The position numbers and the translations under genes were made by a program. The notes beneath the pieces are model-generated. The model saw nothing but the letters and a program-made list of their open reading frames with translations. It made no database searches and was not told the origin of the DNA. Below are positions 17,585 through 26,274 of a DNA stretch of 64,000 nucleotides, in pieces (the stretch's first letter is position 1; each line of letters opens with the position of its first letter). Origin of the DNA: Magnetococcales bacterium (lineage in GTDB: Bacteria; Pseudomonadota; Magnetococcia; Magnetococcales; DC0425bin3); NCBI GenBank assembly GCA_015231175.1, contig JADGBZ010000009.1, positions 21,327 through 85,326 of the forward strand, read 5' to 3'.

Positions 17585-19621
17585 CTACCGATGCGGCACG
17601 ATGAACGGCATCACATTGGTTGGTGGTGGCGGCGCCGCAAAATGCGGGAGCGTCGGCGGAACGACAGGTTGGACCAACGGCATCACCCTCGTGGTCGGGG
17701 GGGGTTGCACGGGAGTCGTAGCCGGGTTTGTCACCGTGGACACGGGCGGCAATCCGCCTGTTCCCGTCGGCGCCACTGGTGCAGTCATGACTGTCGGCGA
17801 GGTTGTCCCACTCGTGGTTGGCGCCTGCGTGCCACCACTGGTTGCCGGTTGCGTGCCACCACTGGTTGCCGGTTGCGTGCCACCACTGGTTGCCGGTTGC
17901 GTGCCACCACTGGTTATTGGCTGCGTGCCACCACTGGTTATTGGCTGCGTACTGCCACTGGTCGCCGGTTGCGTGCTACCACTGGTTATTGGCTGCGTAC
18001 TGCCACTGGTCGCCGGTTGCGTACCAACACTGGTTATTGGCTGCGTGCCAACACCGATCGGTGCCTGCACCCCGCTACCCGTTGGCACCTGCGCACCACT
18101 ACCGATTGGCGCCACCTGCACCCCGCCACCCGTCGGCGCCTGCGTGCTACCACCGACCGGCGTCGATATCCCACCACCCAAGGTTGGCGTCTGTTGCGTC
18201 CCACCCAAGAACGGAGATATCACGCCACCTCCACCTGGAGCCGTCACGCCACCAAAGGTCGGTCCCACAGAACCTGCCCCTGGTTGCGTCCCGCCTGCTG
18301 CCGGACCTTGGCCACCCGCTGTCGGCGCCTGGCCGCCTGCCGGACCTTGGCCACCCGCTGTCGGCGCCTGGCCACCTGCCGGACCTTGGCCACCTGCCGG
18401 ACTTTGGCCACCCGCTGTCGGCACTTGGCCGCCCGCCAGACCCTGGCCACCCGGCTGCAACTGAGGCGGTAACTGCTTGATCACATCGTTGTGAATCTGG
18501 TTTTGCATCTGGCCCTGAGCCGGTGGTGGTGGCGCACTTGTCGCGGGAGGCGGAGCTGTCCCCCGAACACCGATGGAGAACCCTCCACCCAAAGGAAGGC
18601 CGAAGGGTATCCCGCCCGCGCCCATGGGTGACAGATTCGGTCCAGCCCCTCCCATAGGTCCGGAAGGTCCGATCGGACCGCCCGGCCCACCCATGGGTCC
18701 GGTTGGTCCACCCGGCAGACCCGCCGCTCCGGCAGGTCCGACAGGTCCACCTGCACCGACGGCTCCCCCCTGACCACCCGGTCCACCCGGTCCACCCGGT
18801 CCACCCTGGCCACCCGGTCCACCCTGGCCACCCTGATCACCGGGTCCAGCCCGGTCACCTGGGCCAGCCGGCCCACCCTGGTCACCCGGGCCGCCTTCTC
18901 TCTGCCCACCTCTCTCTCCAGCACCACCCGACCTGGCACTTTCACTCGATGATGCAGATTTGCCGTCCGCACCTCGCTGTCCTGCCGGTTGCAAAACCGC
19001 TGCCTGGCTGGTGAACTGCGGTCTTTGGGTAAAACCTGTCACCATGGCGTTCTGCCCCGGTCGCAACTGCAAAGCACCGGCGCCATTCGCCAGGGTCACG
19101 ATCCCCTCCTGCACGGAAACGTGCAACCTCTGTCCAACATTGACAGAAAAGTTGGTGCCTCGTACCCCCAAAACAGCAAACCTGGTACGCAACTGATATT
19201 TCTTCTCTCCTTCCTTGCCTATGTGCCCGGTCAACGCACGAAACTGACCCGTGATCAGCTTGAGATATGACCGGTTGCCGGGTGCATCCTGCCCCGCATA
19301 GTGGTAATCCTCGATGGCAAAGGTGGAGTTGGCGTAGACGGAGATCAGACCGCCGTCGGAAAACCGCAACTGGGCCTGTCCATCCTTGGCCTCAATGATA
19401 TCCCCGGAGAAAAGTTCACTGCCCTTTTGCAAGGGTTGGGATCGGTGATCGCTCTTGCGAATGGCCAGGATCTCACCTTGTACAGCCACAACCCTGGCGG
19501 AAACACCCCCCCCATCCGCCCCCCAGGAAGGATTTGACTGGAGCAAAACCAGGATCGGAACCAACAGAAAACCGATCATGGTGGACAAAAAACGCATGGA
19601 AACCGAACGAATCTGGGTCAT
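17585..19621 (-). CDS. Secreted FecR-domain protein with collagen-like and Gly/Thr/Pro repeats
   Basis: 678 residues. Signal peptide (MRFLSTMIGFLLVPILVLLQ... ending NPSWGA), then a FecR domain at ~residues 40-200: VVAVQGEILA, LFSGDIIEAKDGQAQLRF, FAVLGVRGTNFSVNVG and VSVQEGIVTL. Next come about 100 residues of collagen-like Gly-X-Y (GGPGGPGGPGGQGG; PVGPAGAAGLPGGPTGPMGG), a 13-residue array (GGQGPAGGQAPTA type), and an array of 8-residue TQPATSGG/TQPITSGG units before a Pro-rich tail ending PFIVPHR. It is probably exported and possibly surface-exposed; the triple-helix potential is inference. The start ATG 19621 overlaps the stop of the upstream TPR/barrel gene (ATGA), so the two are coupled. 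A strong terminator follows. The repeats make length variation likely. Confidence 0.85.
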   Translation of the reverse strand: MTQIRSVSMRFLSTMIGFLLVPILVLLQSNPSWGADGGGVSARVVAVQGEILAIRKSDHRSQPLQKGSELFSGDIIEAKDGQAQLRFSDGGLISVYANSTFAIEDYHYAGQDAPGNRSYLKLITGQFRALTGHIGKEGEKKYQLRTRFAVLGVRGTNFSVNVGQRLHVSVQEGIVTLANGAGALQLRPGQNAMVTGFTQRPQFTSQAAVLQPAGQRGADGKSASSSESARSGGAGERGGQREGGPGDQGGPAGPGDRAGPGDQGGQGGPGGQGGPGGPGGPGGQGGAVGAGGPVGPAGAAGLPGGPTGPMGGPGGPIGPSGPMGGAGPNLSPMGAGGIPFGLPLGGGFSIGVRGTAPPPATSAPPPPAQGQMQNQIHNDVIKQLPPQLQPGGQGLAGGQVPTAGGQSPAGGQGPAGGQAPTAGGQGPAGGQAPTAGGQGPAAGGTQPGAGSVGPTFGGVTAPGGGGVISPFLGGTQQTPTLGGGISTPVGGSTQAPTGGGVQVAPIGSGAQVPTGSGVQAPIGVGTQPITSVGTQPATSGSTQPITSGSTQPATSGSTQPITSGGTQPITSGGTQPATSGGTQPATSGGTQPATSGGTQAPTTSGTTSPTVMTAPVAPTGTGGLPPVSTVTNPATTPVQPPPTTRVMPLVQPVVPPTLPHFAAPPPPTNVMPFIVPHR
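17815..18060. repeat. 24-bp tandem repeat array within the FecR-collagen gene
   Basis: About ten head-to-tail copies of a 24-bp unit (core CCACTGGTTGCCGGTTGCGT), each encoding one TQPATSGG/TQPITSGG octapeptide on the minus strand. Copies differ by a few bases, with variants in a higher-order alternation (ATT versus GCC codons). There is no spacer structure, so it is not a CRISPR array. Confidence 0.9.
18295..18460. repeat. 39-bp-type tandem repeat within the FecR-collagen gene
   Basis: Repeated blocks built from GGACCTTGGCCACC and CGCTGTCGGC encode GGQGPA/GGQAPTA units on the minus strand. Unit length alternates between 18 and 21 bases. Confidence 0.8.
18640..18900. repeat. Collagen-like 9-bp periodic region
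   Basis: Dense GGTCCACCC/GGTCCACCT-type triplet repeats that encode Gly-X-Y on the minus strand (for example GGPGGPGGPGGQGG). The region is extremely GC-rich and prone to slippage. Confidence 0.85.
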
Positions 19622-20976
19622 TGGCCAAACCCCCACTGGAGAGCCACCGATGCAGAGACCCGATCGAAGGCATTGATGGGCACATTGGAATCACTGTGTA
19701 TATACGAAACCTTGGGTAGCAGACTGAAAGATTTGTCGATCGTATAGGTCGCACTCAGGGTTGCCTGCACTTGATTGTCAGTCCGGCGTTGGTAGTAGAG
19801 ATTCTCCATGTCTGGATGGTAGCGATACTCGTAACCGACATTGCCGGCAAAGGACCAGGTGGGGTCAAGATACATGGCCGTCCCCAACGTGAGCCCGGCA
19901 AAACGGAACCCCGCCTCGGGGGAAAGCGTGTCCTTGGCCATCTCCCTGCCGCCCGTCAAAAGCTGGTAATACGTGAACCGGCTCTCCGGAGCCTTGTAGG
20001 TGTGGGTAAGCCCCAGGGCAAGACGATTGGTATCCGCAGGATGGTAATCAGGAAAGGTGGTATCCAGAAATTGCACATAAGAGGCCAGGGACTGTTTCTC
20101 GTTGAGAGGCTTGGCCACGTTGACCTGCGCACCCCAATAACGCTGGAAGAGCGTATCCTCCAAAAAATAGTTCTGGACATACCCCACGGGCGTGACGGTC
20201 ACGTCACCGAAGGTCAGCGCCACTCCGGCATAGGCGTTACCATACCCCTCTTCCTTGTCCTTGCGCTGCCAATCCTTGGTTTGATAAAGGCTCAACCCCC
20301 CGATCAGGGTTCTGGACGGATCCAGGGTGTGAGAAATGGCCAACACCCCGCTCAGGGAGTTGACCCAATCGGGGTGCGATTCGGCTTTGCCCAGAGAGAT
20401 GGGATAGGTGCTGGAAATGGCCGGAATGATATAGACCCCATCGTTGGGGCCGGAGGTGATGTTGTTGTCCCGACCTATACTGGCCTGAATACTCCCCGAG
20501 ACCTTGGTCTTGCTGGGTGCAGGAGCGGCAGCAGCAGCCGGCGCAGGAGCGATCATCTCCTGCCACTCCCGCGTCAACACCGGAGAGAGGCGGTCCAGAT
20601 GCAAATTGGCAGCCTCGGCCAAGGCCCGGGTCGTCTCCCCGGACCGATACAGCGACATGGCCAATAACAAACGGGCAGTCTCGTTGCCGGGTTCATACAT
20701 CAGGAGCCGCTCCAAAGGAAACATCGCCGCCCCATAATCCTTGAGGTGGTATTGCACCGACCCCAACACCAGGTCAAAAGCCGGATTCCCCACATGCTTC
20801 TCCTCCAGGGGAGTCAACACAACCAGGGCCTGGGCATACTCTCCGGCGTATAGATGGTCCAGGGCCGCTTGCCAGGGCAGCCCCCCTTTCCCCCCCGCCC
20901 GAAGTTGCCCCGGAAGAGCGACCAGAAAAGCGAAAACCATGACTCTCTTCGCCATCATCGTCTTGGTAAAAATCAT
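19618..20976 (-). CDS. TPR protein with C-terminal outer-membrane beta-barrel
   Basis: 452 residues. Signal peptide MIFTKTMMAKRVMVFAFLVA... with cleavage near LRA. Residues ~30-135 are TPR-like (ALDHLYAGEYAQALVVLTPLE; FDLVLGSVQYHLKDYGAAM; ARLLLAMSLYRSGETTRAL). After an Ala/Pro linker, residues ~160-452 alternate polar and aromatic residues in amphipathic strands beginning GSIQASIGRDNNITSG and ending with the terminal-strand pattern VSASVALQWGFGQ, typical of an outer-membrane barrel. The architecture resembles Slam/DUF560-like TPR-barrel proteins, but I cannot assign a subfamily. The ATG at 20976 gives the signal peptide; upstream reading is not protein-like. Its stop overlaps the FecR protein start (ATGA), so the barrel may export or display that protein (inference). 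Confidence 0.8.
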   Translation of the reverse strand: MIFTKTMMAKRVMVFAFLVALPGQLRAGGKGGLPWQAALDHLYAGEYAQALVVLTPLEEKHVGNPAFDLVLGSVQYHLKDYGAAMFPLERLLMYEPGNETARLLLAMSLYRSGETTRALAEAANLHLDRLSPVLTREWQEMIAPAPAAAAAPAPSKTKVSGSIQASIGRDNNITSGPNDGVYIIPAISSTYPISLGKAESHPDWVNSLSGVLAISHTLDPSRTLIGGLSLYQTKDWQRKDKEEGYGNAYAGVALTFGDVTVTPVGYVQNYFLEDTLFQRYWGAQVNVAKPLNEKQSLASYVQFLDTTFPDYHPADTNRLALGLTHTYKAPESRFTYYQLLTGGREMAKDTLSPEAGFRFAGLTLGTAMYLDPTWSFAGNVGYEYRYHPDMENLYYQRRTDNQVQATLSATYTIDKSFSLLPKVSYIHSDSNVPINAFDRVSASVALQWGFGQ

Positions 20977-21219
20977 GACACCCCCACCATTGCATGACAA
21001 ACACCGGTACCGGTCACCTGCGGGCAACCAGCATCGATCAACCGACTTCGTCCGTTTGCGATTTCCATCCTTGGCCGAATCCTGTCGGAAAAGCCACGGA
21101 ACAACCAAGTCCGGAATTGGACCCGACACCTAAACCATACCCCTGCAAAACGCAAGGTTTTTTGGTCAGGAAACTCACGCAAAGCTCACGACCACCTCCA
21201 TGTAATACCGCTGGCAGAT

Positions 21220-21546
21220 TCAAGCCCCAGGCCACCAACCCGACCCTCCTCCTCCATCAATGCTGAAATAGAGCTCAAACTTGGCCGTGGCCAATATTTT
21301 CCGCACAAACGGGCCACAGTTGACCAGATGAATCCTGGCCTTCTCCTCGCCGCAATGGTTGCGCAACATGAGGAGCATGCCCAAGGCCGAACTGTCAAAC
21401 AATGACACATCCTGAAAATCAATAACATAAGTCAATCCGGGATCACGCTGTTGGTAACACTCCCGAAACGCATTACTCAGCCTGAAGTTAAACTCTGCCG
21501 GCAAGCGCAGCACCACTTGCTCTTTCGACTCCTCCACCACAATCAC
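21220..21546 (-). CDS. STAS-domain protein (anti-sigma-factor-antagonist type)
   Basis: 108 residues, a single STAS domain: VVLRLPAEFNFRLSNAFREC, then VIDFQDVSLFDSSALGMLLML with the phosphorylatable serine in DSSALG, and ARIHLVNCGPFVRKIL. Family knowledge: SpoIIAA-like proteins are controlled by serine phosphorylation and bind anti-sigma kinases, and are reactivated by PP2C phosphatases. A REC-PP2C protein is encoded ~6 kb away (27772-28905) and is a possible partner (inference). The start is a GTG at 21546; an ATG three codons upstream runs directly into TGA. It follows the MaoC-SDR gene after 15 bases, so the two are co-transcribed. Confidence 0.85.
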   Translation of the reverse strand: MIVVEESKEQVVLRLPAEFNFRLSNAFRECYQQRDPGLTYVIDFQDVSLFDSSALGMLLMLRNHCGEEKARIHLVNCGPFVRKILATAKFELYFSIDGGGGSGWWPGA

Positions 21547-21561
21547 AACATCACCCCCCCC

Positions 21562-23106
21562 TCATCCTGTTGACACGGCGTCCTGTAGGGTGTGAGTCGG
21601 CATCGCATGCATCGCCTCGACCACCCGCAGCATCTCCGGCAATGGCGCTGCCACCGGACGTTGGATCAATCCCACCGTCTGGTCCGTCGCCAGACGCGGC
21701 AAGCGGCACGTCAAAATGCGCAAACCCGGCATATTCCGAGCCATATGCCGGCACAAAACCTCACCGGCGGCTTTTGCGATGATATACTCGACATGTTCGC
21801 GCGGCAGTTGCTCCACAAATATGCTTGATGGGTAGAATACACTCAGATCACCGGATATTTTTTTTCGCAACATCCCTACGAGCCGGACAAAATCTGTGAC
21901 AAATATTTTGTTGAAACGCGCCAGGCGAAGCGGGTCAAACGTGCCCCCCCCCCCTCCGCCAACCGTGGGAGCGGCAAAATAGTAGAGATGGGTGGGTGAG
22001 ACATGGGCCAACAAGTCAGTCATGGCTGCGTCCGGTTGCTCCACATCCAGCGCCACTATCCGCCCTCTTCCACCCCAGGTCAGGATCTCCTCGACCACAC
22101 GCCTGGCATCAGCAAGACCCCGCGCATGGGTGACAATCACCTCGCCACCACCTGCCGCAATGATTTTTGCGGTCATCTCGCCAAGCCCACGCGAACCCCC
22201 CACAATCAAAGCCACCTGACCAGCAAAAGATCCGGGCGGCACCTGGGCAGCGACATCCCCCATCAACGCCTGTGCCACCGGGGCCGGACGCACAAAAGCC
22301 ACCAACCGACCCGCCATGCCTCCCCCCCGGACAGCCATGTGCAACGGGGCCTGCGGCACACTGTGCCGCTCCACCTGCCAGGCGATGCCAGGTGATGTCT
22401 CCGCACCATCCAGGCGTATATCCACACCGGAAAACAGCGCATGCAACCCGGGACAAAACATCCCCACCAAACGCGAAAAACCCAACAGAGTGGCCACCAC
22501 GTGCATCCCCAACACCCGACACGCATCCGGAAATGCACCCTGGATATCCCCAGGCAGGGCCAACAGCGGCAAATAACCGGTCGCACCCTTCAACTCGGCG
22601 AAAGCATGTTGCTCGGGCAAAGCCCGTTCTGGCCGCGCCGGAACAAAACCAACCTCCAGAGCGGCACTCTCCCCACAGGTCAGCAGAAGAGTCATGACGG
22701 TATCGTCACCCCGCTGGACTGCCAAACGCCTCTCCTGCCCCTCCGCCGTCTCCACCCTCAGGGCAAGATGCTCCCCGGTCAAAACCGGACGCGGAAAGGC
22801 CACCGCCATGGCGACAGGAGAAACTCCACCAGCCGCACACCAGACATCCAACGCCCAGGCCAAAAGATACATGCCATGGACAATCACCTCCCCGGTCAAT
22901 AACCGGCGGGCGGCGACGGCATCCACATGAATCGGGTTCCAGTCGCCGGAAGCCGCCGCAAACCACATCAAATCTTCCGGGGCAAAATGGCGATGGGCCA
23001 GTGTCCCTGGCGGACAGATCGCCACAGAACCGGAACAAGGATCCGGGAGAAAAGAGTGCGCCTCGATCCCCGACGGGGTTTGGAGCTGAGACCTGTCAAA
23101 GTCCAT
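21562..23106 (-). CDS. MaoC-like hydratase fused to a short-chain dehydrogenase/reductase
   Basis: 514 residues. The N-terminal part holds a MaoC/hot-dog hydratase motif (FAPEDLMWFAAASGDWNPIH then VDAVAARRLLTG...VHGMYLLAW), with the catalytic Asp/His of (R)-specific enoyl hydratases. The C-terminal ~250 residues are an SDR: the nucleotide loop LIVGGSRGLGEMTAKIIAAG, VALDVEQPD, FYPSSIF and the YxxxK pair in VEYIIAKAAGEVL. The combination suggests reduction/hydration of an acyl thioester, perhaps for a modified sugar or lipid. ATG 23106 has AAGG eight bases upstream, and the longer open frame does not look coding. Pairing with a STAS protein is unusual. Confidence 0.82.
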   Translation of the reverse strand: MDFDRSQLQTPSGIEAHSFLPDPCSGSVAICPPGTLAHRHFAPEDLMWFAAASGDWNPIHVDAVAARRLLTGEVIVHGMYLLAWALDVWCAAGGVSPVAMAVAFPRPVLTGEHLALRVETAEGQERRLAVQRGDDTVMTLLLTCGESAALEVGFVPARPERALPEQHAFAELKGATGYLPLLALPGDIQGAFPDACRVLGMHVVATLLGFSRLVGMFCPGLHALFSGVDIRLDGAETSPGIAWQVERHSVPQAPLHMAVRGGGMAGRLVAFVRPAPVAQALMGDVAAQVPPGSFAGQVALIVGGSRGLGEMTAKIIAAGGGEVIVTHARGLADARRVVEEILTWGGRGRIVALDVEQPDAAMTDLLAHVSPTHLYYFAAPTVGGGGGGTFDPLRLARFNKIFVTDFVRLVGMLRKKISGDLSVFYPSSIFVEQLPREHVEYIIAKAAGEVLCRHMARNMPGLRILTCRLPRLATDQTVGLIQRPVAAPLPEMLRVVEAMHAMPTHTLQDAVSTG

Positions 23107-23360
23107 CGTGTCGAACCTTTTGGCCAAGGAAGCTGAACAGCCCTGACAATTCCATCCTCCATGGATGAATCTGCCAGCGCTATCCCACCAAAAATCTGAG
23201 GAAAGAGGGCGCACTCCACAAGTGAAACGATACGGCTTCCAGCTCCAGAATTCAAGATGCACATGTTACACTCCATCCTCGCCATCAGGATGCTTGGCGG
23301 CTTGATACTGTCTCATGCAATCATCGTTGTGCTATAAAGGCCTCTCCGCTCCACCGAGGA

Positions 23361-24122
23361 TCAGAATGGGAATAACCTTGTGGTGTCGCCCAAAGGCCTC
23401 CCGGCAAAGAGCTGCTGGGAAAGAGATTCTTCCCCGGAAGCACCATCCAGGAACAGGGGAGTGTCCAACAAGGGGGGAATGGTGTGGTGCGGCGTGGTTT
23501 TGCAGGCAGTGACCAGGATCAGGGCGACTGGATGGTTCGGACGCGGATGCACCCGAAACAAACGCCATGGGGTCAGGCCGTTGTGCGCCAACGTTGCTGC
23601 CATTTCGGCCCAGCGTTCCGGGCGATGCACCACATGACACTGACCGCCCGGACAAAGCAGATCCGCAGCACAGAGCACAAAATCCTGCAAGGTGGCCGTC
23701 ATCTCGCAACGGGCCTGGGAACGCACCGGATCGGGGGAGAGCCGTCCCTCACCTGGCCGGAAGTAGGGAGGATTGAAAAAAACCTGGTGGTAGCTGCCGG
23801 AGGAAATAACCGGTGGTGGGCGCCGAACGTCGCCGGCCCAGGGCTGAATGGTTGCTGCAAGGTTGTTGCGCTGAATGTTTTCCCGGGCGAGTTGCACGAG
23901 AACAGGTTGCAGTTCCAGGGCATCCACCAGAACGCCCGGGGAGCGATCCGCCACCACAAGGGATGCCGCTGCGCAACCAGCCCCCAGCTCCGCCAGGCGT
24001 TCCCCAGGTGTGGCTTGAACCAGGGCCGCCAATAAACGGCTGTCAACCGATGCCCCGGTACGTCGGCACAGGTCGCCACGTATCGTCAGACGGCGGGTCA
24101 GATTCCAAACCTTCTCTGGCAT
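23361..24122 (-). CDS. TrmN6-like tRNA1(Val) adenine-N6 methyltransferase family protein
   Basis: 253 residues, class I SAM-dependent methyltransferase. SAM loop LAELGAGCAAASLVVADR, acidic strand ALELQPVLVQLA, and the catalytic N6-adenine motif FFNPPYFRPGEGR, followed by R(S)QARCEMTATLQDF. This order matches YfiC/TrmN6, which methylates A37 of tRNA-Val1 in the cytoplasm; other nucleic-acid or small-molecule substrates remain possible. ATG 24122 has GAGG six bases upstream and is preferred over ATG 24158. Isolated gene, divergent from cysQ across a repeat copy. Confidence 0.82.
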   Translation of the reverse strand: MPEKVWNLTRRLTIRGDLCRRTGASVDSRLLAALVQATPGERLAELGAGCAAASLVVADRSPGVLVDALELQPVLVQLARENIQRNNLAATIQPWAGDVRRPPPVISSGSYHQVFFNPPYFRPGEGRLSPDPVRSQARCEMTATLQDFVLCAADLLCPGGQCHVVHRPERWAEMAATLAHNGLTPWRLFRVHPRPNHPVALILVTACKTTPHHTIPPLLDTPLFLDGASGEESLSQQLFAGRPLGDTTRLFPF

Positions 24123-24430
24123 GTTTTTCCTCTTTTTCGCATGACTGATGGATGACAAAACAGACCATGGCAGGTAGAGTGGCTCGCTGGCGCTCTCCTT
24201 GAAAAGGCTTTTCTTGAAAAGGCGCTGGCCCGTTTTTCAATCGTCTTTTGTAACTACTCACCACCCGGCCACGAATCGGGGTCCAGGGGGCTGGCTCCCT
24301 GGCAGGTCCAGGACAGAGTCCTGGTGGGGTTCGGGGCGAAGCCCTGACAAAGGCTTTTATGTCCAAGCTTTTCTTGCAAGAGTGGTGAATAGTTACCGTC
24401 TTTTTGGCAACTTGATCGGAAATGTGCCCC
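24123..24430. other. Intergenic region between trmN6-like and cysQ
   Basis: 308 bases between divergent genes. Most of it is one complete dispersed repeat (24250-24396) plus a fragment, AAAGGCTTTTCTTGAAAAGG, at 24203-24222. No convincing promoter pair was recognised for either gene. Confidence 0.6.
24250..24396 (-). repeat. Dispersed GC-rich repeat, complete copy with inverted termini
   Basis: Left end GTAACTACTCACCACCC and right end GTGGTGAATAGTTAC are inverted repeats of each other. Core in minus orientation (GGGGTCCAGGGGGCTGGCTC ... CTGACAAAGGC). 147 bp, the same length as the copy at 62635-62781. Confidence 0.9.
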
Positions 24431-25252
24431 ATGTCTGTCAGCGAGACCGAATTATCGCGCATGGTTGATGCAGCCTGCCAGGCGGGGAGCGCTGCCATGC
24501 GTTACTTTCGCCTGGGACAACGGGTCTCCCAGGCCGCCGACGTGCGGGATAAGGGGTTTGACAACCCCCTGACCAACGCCGATCTGGAGGCCAACCGCAT
24601 TCTGCACGACCTGCTTATCGCGGGGCGCCCCGATTGGGGGTGGCTCTCCGAAGAGACCGTCGATGATGCCTCTCGCCTGCAACATGAACGGGTCTGGGTG
24701 GTGGACCCCATCGATGGCACCAAGGAGTTCATCGCCGGCTTTCCCCAGTTTGCCGTGTCGATTGGATTGGTGGTGGCCGGTCAACCCGTGGCAGCCTGCA
24801 TCTATAATCCGGCCAGTACGGAGTTGTTCACGGCCCGCCGGGGCGCCGGCGCCTGCCTCAATGGCAAACCCGTCCGCACCAGCGACCGGGACCAACTCCT
24901 GGGAGCAACCTGCCTGGCCAGCCGTTCCGAGACCCAACGGGGGGAGTGGGCGCCCTTTGAGACCGAGTTTCGTCTGACCACAATGGGCTCCATTGCCTAC
25001 AAATTGGCGCTCGTTGCGGCGGGCCGTTATGATGTCACCTTTACCCTCTCACCCAAAAATGAGTGGGATTTTTGCGCCGGGCTCTTGTTGGTCGAAGAGG
25101 CCGGGGGGCGTGTCACCACGCGCGAGGGGGGCGCGTTTTCGTTCAACCAGATCAAAAGCCGTACCAACTCCCTGCTTGCCAGCAATGGCCGGCTGCATGC
25201 GTCCTTGCTGGAACGGCTGGGTTCAGTGCCATTGGTACCGGATTGGCAGTGA
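24431..25252 (+). CDS. cysQ: 3'(2'),5'-bisphosphate nucleotidase
   Basis: 273 residues of the inositol-monophosphatase superfamily. Metal and substrate motifs are in order: ADLEANRI, SEETVDD, the hallmark VVDPIDGTKEFIAGFPQFAV, and the late EWDFCAGLLLVEEAGG. The 'GTKEF' form of motif II and the overall length fit CysQ, which hydrolyses PAP (3'-phosphoadenosine 5'-phosphate) to AMP in the cytoplasm and so relieves inhibition of PAPS-using enzymes. A PAPS-dependent sulfotransferase is encoded at 4.4-6.9 kb, giving a possible functional connection. ATG 24431 has GGAA eight bases upstream; ATG 24422 has none. Followed after 41 bases by a PfkB-family kinase, fitting adenosine/AMP recycling. Confidence 0.88.
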   Translation: MSVSETELSRMVDAACQAGSAAMRYFRLGQRVSQAADVRDKGFDNPLTNADLEANRILHDLLIAGRPDWGWLSEETVDDASRLQHERVWVVDPIDGTKEFIAGFPQFAVSIGLVVAGQPVAACIYNPASTELFTARRGAGACLNGKPVRTSDRDQLLGATCLASRSETQRGEWAPFETEFRLTTMGSIAYKLALVAAGRYDVTFTLSPKNEWDFCAGLLLVEEAGGRVTTREGGAFSFNQIKSRTNSLLASNGRLHASLLERLGSVPLVPDWQ

Positions 25253-25293
25253 AGCCGCTCCATCAATTCTTTTGCTCGGAAGGGATGACCACC

Positions 25294-26274
25294 ATGACCC
25301 AGTATCACGTTTATGGCGTCGGACATGCGTTGGTTGACATGGAACTGGAGGTGGATAACCCGTTTTTGGCCCGCATGGGTTTGGAAAAGGGTACCATGAC
25401 CCTGGTGAATGAAAAAAAACAGGAGGAACTTCTGTGCGCCCTGCCCAAAGCGCCGGTGCGGCGTTCGTGTGGAGGATCCGCCGCCAATACGGTGATCGGC
25501 GTGGCGCAGTTTGGCGGACGGGCTTTTCACTCCTGTCGGGTGGCCGGGGATGAGGCGGGCGCTTTCTATGCCCAGGATCTGCATGCCAACGGCGTGGACA
25601 ACACCCTGGACCACACCGGTCCGGGTGCCACGGGTCGTTGTCTGGTCTTCATCACCCCGGATGCCGAACGAACCATGTGTACGCATCTGGGTATCTCCGA
25701 ACAAATCACCCCAACATCCCTGGTTCCTGAGCGCCTGGCAGCCTCCGCCTTCCTCTACGTCGAAGGCTACCTGATCTCCTCCCCAACAGCCTTGCAAACA
25801 GCTTTGGCGGCCATCGCCCTGGCACGCCAACATGCAGTGCAGGTTGCCGTGACCTTTTCCGATGTCAGCATGGTGCGCTATTTCCGTCCCGGGGTGGAGG
25901 CCCTGCTCCAGGGAGGGGTTGATCTTATTTTTTGTAACGAAAACGAGGCTCTGGAATTTTCTGCGACAAGCGATGTCAACCAGGCTGCGCGGCAGTTGCG
26001 AAGTGTGACCCACTCGTTGGTCATCACCCGGGGTAGCCAGGGCGCCCTGATCGATGACGGTGACGGGCCCGTGTCGATACCAGGACGGGTCGTGCAGCCC
26101 GTCGATACCAATGGGGCAGGAGATCTTTTTGCCGGTGCCTACCTCTATGGCATCACGCAGGGGATGGCGGCTGCCGAGGCTGCCCGCCTCGCCTGCCATG
26201 CGGCTTCGGTTTTGGTGACCCACTTCGGGGCCCGACTGGCGCCGGGGCAAGCCCAGGATATATTGCGGATGTGA
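25294..26274 (+). CDS. PfkB-family sugar/nucleoside kinase, adenosine-kinase-like
   Basis: 326 residues. It opens with VYGVGHALVDMELEVDN, has the nucleoside-binding GGSAANTVIGVAQFGG, CLVFITPDAERTMCTHLG (typical of adenosine-kinase-like members), LIFCNENEALEF and the catalytic anion-hole motif VDTNGAGDLFAGAYLYG. It should phosphorylate a nucleoside or sugar hydroxyl with ATP in the cytoplasm; adenosine is the best guess. The start at ATG 25294 has GGAAGGG at proper spacing, whereas ATG 25285 abuts it. Directly downstream of cysQ, so the pair may recycle PAP to AMP and salvage adenosine (inference). Confidence 0.87.
   Translation: MTQYHVYGVGHALVDMELEVDNPFLARMGLEKGTMTLVNEKKQEELLCALPKAPVRRSCGGSAANTVIGVAQFGGRAFHSCRVAGDEAGAFYAQDLHANGVDNTLDHTGPGATGRCLVFITPDAERTMCTHLGISEQITPTSLVPERLAASAFLYVEGYLISSPTALQTALAAIALARQHAVQVAVTFSDVSMVRYFRPGVEALLQGGVDLIFCNENEALEFSATSDVNQAARQLRSVTHSLVITRGSQGALIDDGDGPVSIPGRVVQPVDTNGAGDLFAGAYLYGITQGMAAAEAARLACHAASVLVTHFGARLAPGQAQDILRM

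Noticed and set aside
17815..18060. Regular 24-bp repeats considered as a CRISPR array
   Set aside because: The units are directly adjacent, without unique spacers, and keep the reading frame of a protein repeat. No cas genes.
17591..18472. Plus-strand frames rich in Val/Pro/Cys or His/Arg opposite the FecR-collagen gene
   Set aside because: They are antisense readings of the tandem repeats; signal peptide, FecR domain and terminator all support the minus strand.
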